Below, piece after piece: positions 43,789 to 51,924 of a stretch of 64,000 bases of DNA (position 1 is the stretch's first letter; every line of letters begins with the position of its first letter). The DNA lies in assembly GCF_963511525.1 (NCBI RefSeq), contig NZ_CAUPIY010000001.1:372001-436000 (forward strand). The letters run 5' to 3'. The position numbers and the translations under genes are program-made. The DNA comes from Mobiluncus sp963511525. Lineage in GTDB: Bacteria > Actinomycetota > Actinomycetes > Actinomycetales > Actinomycetaceae. Under the pieces are notes generated by a model. That model was not told the DNA's origin, did no database searches, and was given only the letters and a program-made list of their open reading frames with translations.

Positions 43789-45036
43789 TCATTCTCGTTC
43801 ATCGCTCAAAAGCCAAGCCCTCTCAGTTTCAAAACCGACCGCCACTTTTTCGCCTTCTTGAAAAATGTCAGCTTCGTTAGGATCCGCACTGACGCACACC
43901 ACGGTACCGTAAGCAGTATCAACCTCATACTCTACAGTTTCGCCAAAGAAAACCGCTGCCTGCACAGTGCCAATCAATGGCGGGGTCTCCGCCCCTAAAC
44001 GTTGTAACCGGATAGACTCCGGACGCACCAACAGGGTCGTGCTGGTCCCATGCAATGCGTTTGGCTGAGCCCGCACCGTGGTAGTTTGGTTCAGAGTTTT
44101 CACCACTACCGGCACGCCCTTCGGTTTGTCCTCGGGTACAGTGGCTGGAACCTCCGTCATATCTGCAACGTCTGGCTGCGACACAAACTCGGCGGGAACA
44201 AAATTCGCTCTGCCCACAAAATCCGCCACAAAGACCGAAGCGGGCCGACGATAAAGCTCCTCCGGGGTAGCAATCTGTTCAATGCGTCCTGCATTCATGA
44301 CCACAATCCGATCAGACAGACTCATGGCTTCACTTTGGTCATGGGTCACATAGATTGAGGTAATGCCTAGGCGACGCTGCAAACGACGAATTTCTTGGCG
44401 CATCTTAACACGAAGTTTTGCGTCCAGATTGGACAGCGGCTCGTCGAACAGCATCACCTTTGGTTTCATGACCATAGCGCGAGCCAAGGCCACACGCTGC
44501 TGCTGCCCACCCGAAAGCTGATTGGGAGCCCTATCAGCGAGCATGGTCAGGTTCATGGCAGTCAACGCCACATCAACTTCTTCATCCATCTGTTGACGCG
44601 GCATCTTTTTCAGTTTCAACCCGTACTGCACATTTTGACGCACACTCAGGTGCGGGAAGAGCGCATATGACTGGAATACCATAGACATGGGCCGTTTATT
44701 GGGAGGAAGTTTCACCATATCTTCACCGTCCAGCAGTACCTGACCACTGGTCGCGTTCTCGAAGCCTGCAATCATACGCAAAGTGGTGGTTTTGCCACAT
44801 CCGGAGGGACCTAACAAGGTGATGAATTCACCCGGTTTTATGTCCAAATTAATATGGTCAACTGCTGTAACCTCCGCTGTGCCCGTCCCAAAAGTCTTGA
44901 CGATATCAACCAGGCGTAAAGCACCAGGAGTGCTCTCAGCAGTAGTTTCCGTCAATACCGACAAGGCGGCGGTATCAAGTTCATCAGTGTCTGGGCTGCC
45001 CGGGGCGGAAGTTCTTAAATCAGTGTTTGTAGCCAT
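43789..45036 (-). CDS. ABC transporter ATPase, PotA/FbpC/AfuC type
   Basis: A 415-residue ATPase: GPSGCGKTTTLRMIAGFE (Walker A), LSGGQQQRVALARA (signature), VMLFDEPLSNLDAKLR (Walker B), followed by a TOBE-like C-terminal domain (about 280-415). An N-terminal extension of about 40 residues precedes the ABC fold. It energises the fused permease encoded upstream (45113-46846). The TOBE domain is typical of iron, polyamine and sugar-phosphate importers. It is the last importer gene before the phosphatase. Confidence 0.9.
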   Translation of the reverse strand: MATNTDLRTSAPGSPDTDELDTAALSVLTETTAESTPGALRLVDIVKTFGTGTAEVTAVDHINLDIKPGEFITLLGPSGCGKTTTLRMIAGFENATSGQVLLDGEDMVKLPPNKRPMSMVFQSYALFPHLSVRQNVQYGLKLKKMPRQQMDEEVDVALTAMNLTMLADRAPNQLSGGQQQRVALARAMVMKPKVMLFDEPLSNLDAKLRVKMRQEIRRLQRRLGITSIYVTHDQSEAMSLSDRIVVMNAGRIEQIATPEELYRRPASVFVADFVGRANFVPAEFVSQPDVADMTEVPATVPEDKPKGVPVVVKTLNQTTTVRAQPNALHGTSTTLLVRPESIRLQRLGAETPPLIGTVQAAVFFGETVEYEVDTAYGTVVCVSADPNEADIFQEGEKVAVGFETERAWLLSDERE

Positions 45037-45112
45037 TTTATTTCCTTCTAATTGTCTTCAGATTCTGATTACTGCAAATAACTCAGGGGTTTACTATCTG
45101 GATTGAAAAACA

Positions 45113-46846
45113 TCACAATCCACCTCCTACCTGGCGCTGAACTGGCGCTTTATCGCGAAGAATCAGATTGATTCCACCGATAACAGCCATCACAATAACG
45201 ATGAGGATGGTGCAGAAAGCAAAAGCATTGCCAAAACGTCCCGCATCGACCTCTGCCAGAATCTGGCTGGTCATAATCTTCGTCGTAGGAGTGGTGATGA
45301 AGATGATGGGAGACAGCGTCGTCATAGAACGCGCAAAAGCATAGGTCAGACCGGTGAGGTATGCGGGACGGATAATCGGCAGCGTGGTACGAGTAAAGGT
45401 TTGCAGGCCCGAAGCACCCAGAGAAGTGGAAGCCTCGTCAATAGCCTTATCCACCTGTTGCAGGGCTGCGATACCTGACCGTTGTCCTGCCGGGGTGGAA
45501 CGGGCAATGTAAACCAGAATGATTGCCAGAGCACCGCCGAAGATAGAACCCCCACCAGCTAAGGCTGGAGTGAGATTCCAACCCAAGAAGGTGACCGGTT
45601 GATTATAAGTAATCAGGTAGCCAATGCCGATAACCGTACCGGGAACCGCCATTCCCAGCATGCCTATGAAATCTAGAATTGCAGCACCGCGACGCAGCTT
45701 CACAACAACCAACCAGGCCAAGAGCATACCCAAGATGCCTGCTATTGGGGTAGCAATCAAGGCCAGAATAGTGGTGTCTACCATGGCTTCATTACCAATA
45801 CCAGAAAGAATATAAGCGAAGTTGTCCAAGGTGAAGGTGTTGTCCACACCCAAGATATTTACGAAAGCTCCGATAATGACAGAGGAATAAATAACGATGA
45901 TTAGTCCACACACCAACCAAGCCAAGGTAGCCAAGATGATGGAAACCGGCCGGTTCTCAAGCATTTTTGGCTTTCCAGTAGGTTTGCCTGTAACCGTCAC
46001 AGTGGAATTACGGTTACTCCAATAACGCTGCACGATAAAGACCAACAAGGCCGGCACCAACAGAAGCAGAGAGAAAGCCGCGCCGGCGGCGGTGTTGTAC
46101 TCGCCGTTCACCGCAATGTATGCCCGTAAAGCTAAAACAGTGAAGTCTCCACCGATAACCAATGGGTTGGCCAAATCCGCGATGCCTTCCACGAAAAGTA
46201 ACAAGAAAGACGCCCCGAAACCGGGAATCAGCATGGGGAAAGTCACCGTGCGAAACACCGTCCAAGCGTTACCTCCCAGGGAAGCAGAGGCCTCTTCCGT
46301 CGCGGGGTCGAGCGACCGCAACATACCGGCAAGATTCTGATACGCGACCGGGAAGAAAGATAGGGACAACACCAAAGTCAAGCCAGGTAAGCCGTATATA
46401 TGCCAGTTTTGTCCCAGCAACTGATGAGAAATAATCCCCCGGCTACCAAACAGGGTGATGGAGGCAGTCGCCACCGCAAATGGAGGAGACACAATGGGAA
46501 GCAATGAAAGCAAATGCATGACTTTCTTCCCGCGACAACGCACCTTTACCTGCACGAACGCCATCAGGAAACCGACAATGGTACCCACGGAGGCAACGGT
46601 CAAACCCAAAACCAGAGTATTCATAATGATTACCAGGTTGGATTTTGAGGTAAACATCTTTCCCAGCGCGTCCATACCATCGGCAGACAGCGCCGTGGAC
46701 AAGACCTTCAGCAGCGGTAATCCCACCAGGAAAAACAGGAATATGCAGACTATTGCCACCAAAATCAAAGTAACAGGATCCGCTTTTACCTTCGTACGTT
46801 GTCTTTTCCGAACGTTAGTCTTAGAGACCTCAGCCGTTATAGTCAT
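45113..46846 (-). CDS. ABC transporter permease, two fused domains (FbpB/AfuB type)
   Basis: A 577-residue protein with about 12 membrane segments, two copies of the binding-protein-dependent permease domain on one chain. Each has an EAA-like loop: DPATEEASASLGGNAWTVF in the first half and DKAIDEASTSLGASGLQTF in the second. Such fused permeases are usual for FbpB (iron) and AfuB (sugar-phosphate) systems. It stands between the solute-binding and ATPase genes. Base composition is visibly more AT-rich than in the flanking his genes. Confidence 0.92.
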   Translation of the reverse strand: MTITAEVSKTNVRKRQRTKVKADPVTLILVAIVCIFLFFLVGLPLLKVLSTALSADGMDALGKMFTSKSNLVIIMNTLVLGLTVASVGTIVGFLMAFVQVKVRCRGKKVMHLLSLLPIVSPPFAVATASITLFGSRGIISHQLLGQNWHIYGLPGLTLVLSLSFFPVAYQNLAGMLRSLDPATEEASASLGGNAWTVFRTVTFPMLIPGFGASFLLLFVEGIADLANPLVIGGDFTVLALRAYIAVNGEYNTAAGAAFSLLLLVPALLVFIVQRYWSNRNSTVTVTGKPTGKPKMLENRPVSIILATLAWLVCGLIIVIYSSVIIGAFVNILGVDNTFTLDNFAYILSGIGNEAMVDTTILALIATPIAGILGMLLAWLVVVKLRRGAAILDFIGMLGMAVPGTVIGIGYLITYNQPVTFLGWNLTPALAGGGSIFGGALAIILVYIARSTPAGQRSGIAALQQVDKAIDEASTSLGASGLQTFTRTTLPIIRPAYLTGLTYAFARSMTTLSPIIFITTPTTKIMTSQILAEVDAGRFGNAFAFCTILIVIVMAVIGGINLILRDKAPVQRQVGGGL

Positions 46847-46913
46847 AATGATTCTTTCCAGCTCAACATTGTGGATTAAAAGTCAGGCAGCCATGCTTTG
46901 ACTAGCCATATGC

Positions 46914-46943
46914 TTGGCGCCCAGAGCGGGCTCTGGGCGCCAA
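46914..46943 (-). other. Very stable intercistronic hairpin after the binding-protein gene
   Basis: A 14-base-pair perfect stem, TTGGCGCCCAGAGC at 46914-46927 with GCTCTGGGCGCCAA at 46930-46943, with only 2 bases between. It starts 4 bases past the stop of the binding-protein gene and lies before the permease. No T-run follows on the minus strand. It is probably a 3'-end protector or processing site that raises binding-protein mRNA over permease mRNA. Confidence 0.75.
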
Positions 46944-46947
46944 CAAC

Positions 46948-48018
46948 TTATTCCTTCGGCTGACCCGCAACTTCCTCATCAAAGCGTGCAGTCAGACCAC
47001 TCTTGGCCTTAGCAGCCGCGAGGAAGTCGTAGTCGATGAGTTTGATTTCATCAAGTTTCGCCATCTTATCGTTGCTCTTGGCAGCCGGATTCGTCAGCAC
47101 CTGGTTGGAACCCACAGTTTGACCAATATTCTGAGCCTCCGCGGAAATAGCCCAGTCAATGTACTTCTTAGCTGCTTCTTCGTGTGCCGTGTTCGCAATC
47201 ATGCCCACACCACCGATTTCGTAACCAGTGCCGTCCTCCGGGAAAGACACCACCAAATCTTTCATACCGCCATCACGATATTTCACACAATCATGGCTAA
47301 AGACCAAGCCTACGCCGACTTCACCACGACCAGCGATTTGTCCCGGAGCAGTACCGGACTTAGAGTATTGCAGCACGTTGTTGTTCAGCTTCTTCATCCA
47401 AGACAGGGCTTGGTCTTCGCCACCTTGCAAAATAGTTTGAGTCCACAAAGTCGTGAAAGCGGTGCCGGATGTGGAAGGATGCGCAGTGGAAATCTGCCCC
47501 TTCAACTTGGGGTTGAGCAAATCATCCCACTTCTTAGGAACATCAACGCCGAGTTCATCCAAGACCACCTTATTGGAACAAAATCCCAACACGCCAATAT
47601 AGACACCAGTCCAGTTATGGTCGGGGTCCTTGTACTTTTCCGGAATGTCTGCGGCAGCCGGAGAATCATAGGCCTTAATCAGCCCCTTCTCGACTGCAGC
47701 ACCGTAACCATCCACGGGACCACCGTGCCAAACATCAAACTCAGGGTTAGCTTTGGCAGCTTCCAAACGGGCTACAGTTTCACCCGAAGACAGACGCACG
47801 AAACTTGTCTTAATTCCGGTTTTTTCAGTAAAGCTCTTGGTCCACGCCTGGCACAAATCTTCCATAGCACCACAGACCACGGTAAGAGACTCTTCCTGCG
47901 ACCCCGCTGAGGCTCCCGTGCTACTTCCTGCCGGTCCACAGGCACCGAGGCTGGCGACCATACCCAGAGTCGCCACGCCCAAAGCTAAACGCTTAACTAA
48001 TTGATTGTGAGATAACAT
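46948..48018 (-). CDS. ABC solute-binding lipoprotein, AfuA/FbpA family
   Basis: A 356-residue lipoprotein with signal and lipobox VASLGAC (lipidated Cys27). The fold is that of type-II binding proteins for iron, phosphonates or sugar phosphates (RLSSGETVARLEAAKANP, DVWHGG, YSKSGTAPGQIAGRGEVGV). FSHDCVK places His242-Asp243 together and PEDGTGYEIGG follows with Glu. In AfuA a His-Asp pair and a nearby Glu bind hexose phosphate, as I recall; FbpA proteins use Tyr-Tyr for iron, and no such pair is apparent here. A sugar-phosphate-like ligand is therefore favoured over iron. The start ATG follows AAGGAG with a 5-base spacer. Confidence 0.85.
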   Translation of the reverse strand: MLSHNQLVKRLALGVATLGMVASLGACGPAGSSTGASAGSQEESLTVVCGAMEDLCQAWTKSFTEKTGIKTSFVRLSSGETVARLEAAKANPEFDVWHGGPVDGYGAAVEKGLIKAYDSPAAADIPEKYKDPDHNWTGVYIGVLGFCSNKVVLDELGVDVPKKWDDLLNPKLKGQISTAHPSTSGTAFTTLWTQTILQGGEDQALSWMKKLNNNVLQYSKSGTAPGQIAGRGEVGVGLVFSHDCVKYRDGGMKDLVVSFPEDGTGYEIGGVGMIANTAHEEAAKKYIDWAISAEAQNIGQTVGSNQVLTNPAAKSNDKMAKLDEIKLIDYDFLAAAKAKSGLTARFDEEVAGQPKE

Positions 48019-48270
48019 GATTGCTCCTTAAAAAGTGAGGCCCGTCTTTGGGCAGCGCTTCTTCCGTTGAATCGCTTAGAGTCATTATGACCGGATAGAA
48101 TGTCAGAAAGTACGTCTGCTGGGTGGCAGACGGTGACAGCTTTGTCACTATCAGGTTTTTAGGACTAACAAGCCCGCCTGCCTTGCCCAGGCTACGATTC
48201 CTGATGCCTCACCTTTCGCGACCCAAGCACGTTACTGACTTTCTTGACACAGTTTTGTAAGGGGACTGAG
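48019..48270. promoter_or_regulatory. Divergent control region between importer and two-component system, with tandem palindromes
   Basis: A region of 252 bases serving both the importer (minus) and the kinase (plus). Two inverted repeats lie side by side: CGTCTGC/GCAGACG at 48113-48119 and 48126-48132, and GTGACA/TGTCAC at 48133-48138 and 48143-48148. Being adjacent and central, they are candidate operators for the neighbouring response regulator or another factor. AAGGGG precedes the kinase start. Confidence 0.45.
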
Positions 48271-49110
48271 ATGGCCTGGATACTTCTTGGCGTGGTGACG
48301 CTACTTTGCCTGGCTGCTTTGGCCCTGTCGTTCTTTTTATGGAGGAAAAACCGCAAATGTCAGACGGAACTGGCCTGGTTACGCGAAGTACATGACCAAT
48401 ACACCAGGAATCCCTCCATCCTGGCTCATGAGATTCGCTCGCCGCTGACCGTGTTGATTGGCAACTCGGAGCTATTGCGTGATGAAGCCGTTGGTAAACT
48501 CAACGACCGCCAGATTGAGATGGTCGCCAGGATTGAGACGAATGCGAATTTGTTACGAGACATGGCGGAAGATTTTCTGATGAGTACCCGTTTGGATGCA
48601 CAACTATTCGAGTTAAAAATCCAAACTTTTGACATCGTCAGCTTGATCCGACAAGTAGTCAACGATCTCGCTTCAATTCGACAGGCTAATCTGACAGTTA
48701 ACCGCAGGGGACGGCCCATCTGGGTTCAAGCTGACCGGCGTTTGATTCGGCAGGCACTAACGAACTTGATTAATAACGCTATCAACCATGCGGGATTGGA
48801 AGCTCGTATCACGATACGCCCCTACCGCAATGACGAGGGATGCGTGATTGAAATCAACGATACTGGTGCGGGTATGAGTGAAACCGAACGGGAACAACTG
48901 TTCAAACCTTTTGCCACCGGAAATACTGGTCGTCCCGGAGCCGGACTCGGAATGATGATTACGGAAAAAATAATTCATCTCCACCAGGGCAAAATCCTGG
49001 TAGATTCAATAGCGCAGCACGGAACCACCATATTCGTGATTCTCCCCTATACCAATCAGAAAGGAAAGCCATCCGATGACCACAGAATCATGGAAGGCCT
49101 TGGTGCTTGA
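48271..49110 (+). CDS. Sensor histidine kinase with one N-terminal membrane helix
   Basis: A 279-residue kinase: one hydrophobic helix (about 3-24), then HisKA with ILAHEIRSPLTVLIG (phospho-His53) and HATPase with LTNLINNAINHAG, INDTGAGMSE and GAGLGMMITEKIIHLH. There is no extracellular or cytoplasmic input domain, so it may sense through a partner such as the adjacent importer or its loaded binding protein. ATG 48271 is chosen because AAGGGG lies 6 bases before it; the frame is open further upstream. It overlaps the regulator gene by 35 bases. Confidence 0.9.
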   Translation: MAWILLGVVTLLCLAALALSFFLWRKNRKCQTELAWLREVHDQYTRNPSILAHEIRSPLTVLIGNSELLRDEAVGKLNDRQIEMVARIETNANLLRDMAEDFLMSTRLDAQLFELKIQTFDIVSLIRQVVNDLASIRQANLTVNRRGRPIWVQADRRLIRQALTNLINNAINHAGLEARITIRPYRNDEGCVIEINDTGAGMSETEREQLFKPFATGNTGRPGAGLGMMITEKIIHLHQGKILVDSIAQHGTTIFVILPYTNQKGKPSDDHRIMEGLGA

Positions 49111-49768
49111 TGACGATCCTCACATCGCTTCAGTCATTACTTTCTCATTGGAAACGCGCGGATTCAGCTGGGAGACAGCTTCAACCGGTAAAGAAGCCTG
49201 GAATCTGCTGAAAAAACAGCATTTCGACCTGGCAGTTTTAGACGTTATGCTGCCCGACATTTCGGGTATAGCTTTGACACAAAGGATTCGTACTGCCTAC
49301 TCCCTCCCAATAATTCTCGTCTCAGCTCTGGGGGAAGAATCCGAACGCATCGAGGGCTTAGAAGCCGGGGCTGACGACTATATTGTGAAACCGTTCTCGC
49401 CCCGAGAGCTGGCTTTGCGTGCAGTATTGGCGGTGAAACACGGCTCCGGCCGCGCGGATGCCGCTATGGTATCCAATGGTCCTCTGCAACTGAATCTGCA
49501 AACCAACACAGCCACTTGGAATGGAACCCGTCTGGAACTGACTGACATCGAGTTTAGGTTCCTTCTCACTTTGGCTTCTCAGATTGGTAAGGTCGTCCCC
49601 ATTTCACACCTGTTAAACGAAGTTTGGCAAACACAGGAAACTTCCGGGGCTCGGGACATGATTAAATCAACTGTGTATCGTTTACGTAAGGGGGCCCTGG
49701 CACAGATATCGAAGCCAGATTTAATCGTGAACGTGCGCGGCCTGGGCTATTCCATGCAAAAACTGTGA
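49076..49768 (+). CDS. OmpR-family response regulator
   Basis: A 230-residue regulator. Receiver: LDDDPHIASV acidic cluster, phospho-Asp56 in VLDVMLPDISG, and Lys in DDYIVKPFSPREL. C-terminal winged helix: LELTDIEFRFLLTLAS, MIKSTVYRLRKG and VNVRGLGYSMQ. It is encoded with the kinase, so translation is coupled by overlap. Probable target: the importer promoter across the divergent region. It is convergent with hisH. Confidence 0.93.
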   Translation: MTTESWKALVLDDDPHIASVITFSLETRGFSWETASTGKEAWNLLKKQHFDLAVLDVMLPDISGIALTQRIRTAYSLPIILVSALGEESERIEGLEAGADDYIVKPFSPRELALRAVLAVKHGSGRADAAMVSNGPLQLNLQTNTATWNGTRLELTDIEFRFLLTLASQIGKVVPISHLLNEVWQTQETSGARDMIKSTVYRLRKGALAQISKPDLIVNVRGLGYSMQKL

Positions 49769-49855
49769 CCGTGTCAAACTTATATGCACCCCATCCACAT
49801 TCCAGCTACGGAGTAGCTAACTGATGACTAAACCGCCAGGAATGGCCCATCCGCG

Positions 49856-50509
49856 CTAGAGCATCTCTAGCCAGTTTGCGAACACGCGAGCCCCGGCTGG
49901 TCCGGACTTTTCCGGATGAAATTGGGTGGCGCACAAGGCTCGGTTTTCCACGGCCGCCACAAAGTCGGCTCCGTAATGTGCCCAAGACACGAGCGGGGGG
50001 CGGAACAGCCGCCGTGATTCCTCATCCATTCCCAAGGCCTCAGCGGGGTCGCTGAGACAAGCGTAAGAGTGTACGAAATAGAATCTCTCTCCGTCGAGCC
50101 CCGCCAACAGCTGCGACTGGGCCGGGACATGCACTTTTGACCAGCCCATATGCGGTAAACGCGCCGCCGGCAGCGCCGTCACCATTCCGGGCCATTGATC
50201 CAGCCCGGCGGTGACTTCCCCGTTTTCGTCTCCGGAAGTAAACATGACCTGCAAGCCGACACAGATGCCAAGCACCGGGCGGCCTCCAGCGAGCCGACGT
50301 TCAATCATCAACGGCGCCCGCGAGGCCTGCAGGGAACGCATTACCGCCGCGAAGGCTCCCACTCCGGGAACGACCAAACCGTCGGCCTGCGCGACTTCAG
50401 CCGCGTCAACCGAGAGAGACACCCGGGCTCCCGCCCGCTCCAGGGCGTGCGCGACGGAAAGCACATTGCCGTATCCGTGATCCAGAACGACAACTTTAGG
50501 GTCAGTCAT
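49856..50509 (-). CDS. hisH: Imidazole glycerol phosphate synthase glutaminase subunit
   Basis: A class-I glutaminase of 217 residues supplying ammonia to HisF in histidine synthesis. The nucleophile Cys is in LGICVGLQVMF, and His and Glu in TQFHPEKSG; the N-terminus VVVLDHGYGNVLSVAHAL is typical. hisF is not in the window. It overlaps the upstream gene of unknown function by 4 bases. Its downstream neighbour should be priA, but that gene is about 8 kb away. Confidence 0.95.
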   Translation of the reverse strand: MTDPKVVVLDHGYGNVLSVAHALERAGARVSLSVDAAEVAQADGLVVPGVGAFAAVMRSLQASRAPLMIERRLAGGRPVLGICVGLQVMFTSGDENGEVTAGLDQWPGMVTALPAARLPHMGWSKVHVPAQSQLLAGLDGERFYFVHSYACLSDPAEALGMDEESRRLFRPPLVSWAHYGADFVAAVENRALCATQFHPEKSGPAGARVFANWLEML

Positions 50510-51294
50510 GAGGCGTCCCCCCGCCCTTCTGAGTCCTCACCCCAGGCCGCGTCATCGGAGGAATCTGCCTGACCATGTTGACGCCGGCGTTCCTCGCGGG
50601 AATCTTTGATGCCTTTACCCAGCATCCGCAACGCTTTCCAGCGGGGCATATCGACGGTATCAACCGCCCCGTCCACATCTGACGGATTGACCCTCCCCAG
50701 CACCAAATCCTCGATGACCATTGGCATCTGCGCAATGACCAGGCCGGCCGGCAAATCCACTTCAAAAGCCTGATTGGCCCAGCGGCCCGCCAGGACTTGA
50801 CCGGTCACTCCGGGTTCCTGTTCGGTGCCGGGAGCCAGCAGGGCAGAAAACACCACCACCGGCATTCGAATAATCTCAGTAAGCGTAGACGCCACCGTAT
50901 CCAAGTCCGAGTCCAGCTCATTGAGGCTTTCAACCAGCAGTGCCATTCCCCACTGTTCTTCGGTCAACTCCAGGTTTTGTACCACCAGCGCCCCGGCGTC
51001 CGTCGGCACCACCACGGCCGAAATATCACTCAACGCACACAGCGCCCCCAAGGCTTCCGCCGAAGCCACCGGAGTTAAGAAACACGCGGTGGCTCGCCGG
51101 TTCACCAGCGGAGGCTCCGATTCTTCCGGTAAATCCAGCGTTTCGTCCGAACCTGTCACTGGGGATTCGGGCTCAAAGTCAACATCTCCCAATTTGGCGA
51201 TGAGGTCGGCAAACTCGGCATCGTAGGCTTGCTGATCGCCAGGTTTGTCCCCTCTGTCCTCGGGATTTCGGGGTTCTTGCGGTTCACTCATCAC
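50506..51294 (-). CDS. Unknown protein encoded inside the his operon
   Basis: A 262-residue soluble protein I do not recognise. The first 70 residues are acidic and disordered. The middle (about 68-215) alternates strands and helices (RATACFLTPVASAEAL, AVVVPTDAGALVV) with a hydrophobic, folded look, and the last 40 residues are charged. It has no signal or membrane segment. It is 15 bases after hisB and overlaps hisH by 4 bases, so it is co-expressed with histidine enzymes. Genes of unknown function occur at this place in related actinobacteria, as far as I recall. No catalytic motif is evident. Confidence 0.75.
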   Translation of the reverse strand: MMSEPQEPRNPEDRGDKPGDQQAYDAEFADLIAKLGDVDFEPESPVTGSDETLDLPEESEPPLVNRRATACFLTPVASAEALGALCALSDISAVVVPTDAGALVVQNLELTEEQWGMALLVESLNELDSDLDTVASTLTEIIRMPVVVFSALLAPGTEQEPGVTGQVLAGRWANQAFEVDLPAGLVIAQMPMVIEDLVLGRVNPSDVDGAVDTVDMPRWKALRMLGKGIKDSREERRRQHGQADSSDDAAWGEDSEGRGDAS

Positions 51295-51309
51295 TAGCCT
51301 TCCCCGACG

Positions 51310-51924
51310 TTACAGAGTTCCTTTGGTGGAGGGGACGCCCACCACCCGCGGATCGTATTCCACCGCGGCCTTTAACGCCCGCGCCAAGGCCTTGAATTGG
51401 GCCTCCACGATGTGATGCGGATCGCGTCCTGCCAACAGGCGCAGATGCAGGCATATCCCGGCATTTAACGCCAGGGACTCAAACACGTGATAAGTCAACG
51501 AACCGGTGAAGTGCCCTCCGATGAGGTGATACTGCTGGCCTTCCGGTTCCCCTTCGCAAACGACGTAGGGCCGTCCCGCCAAATCCACCACGGCGTGAGC
51601 CAAAGCCTCGTCCAACGGCACACAAGCGTCACCGTAACGGCGGATACCAGCCTTGTCCCCCAACGCTTCGCGCAGAGCCTGACCCAACACGATGGCCGTA
51701 TCCTCCACCGTGTGATGGACATCAATGTCGGTGTCCCCCGAGGCTTCGATGTCCAAATCAATCAGGGAATGACGTGCCAAAGCGGTGAGCATGTGGTCAT
51801 AGAACGGCACCGTGGTGTGAATGTTGGCTGAGCCGGTCCCGTCCAGGTTCACCCGCACCTTTACCCGTGATTCTGACGTTTCCCGCGTGACCTGCGCCAC
51901 CCGGGGGGTCCGAGTTTCGTTCAT
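51310..51924 (-). CDS. hisB: Imidazoleglycerol-phosphate dehydratase
   Basis: A 204-residue Mn-dependent enzyme converting IGP to imidazole acetol phosphate. Metal-binding motifs include DVHHTVEDTAIVLG and PHHIVEAQFKALARAL, with the internal repeat around HMLTALARHS (as DHMLTALARHS). This is the monofunctional form, without histidinol phosphatase. It overlaps hisC by 4 bases. Confidence 0.96.
   Translation of the reverse strand: MNETRTPRVAQVTRETSESRVKVRVNLDGTGSANIHTTVPFYDHMLTALARHSLIDLDIEASGDTDIDVHHTVEDTAIVLGQALREALGDKAGIRRYGDACVPLDEALAHAVVDLAGRPYVVCEGEPEGQQYHLIGGHFTGSLTYHVFESLALNAGICLHLRLLAGRDPHHIVEAQFKALARALKAAVEYDPRVVGVPSTKGTL

Noticed and set aside
43789..48018. Straight naming of the importer as an iron FbpABC system
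   Set aside because: No Tyr-Tyr iron site is apparent in the binding protein, and a His-Asp pair is present; substrate left open.
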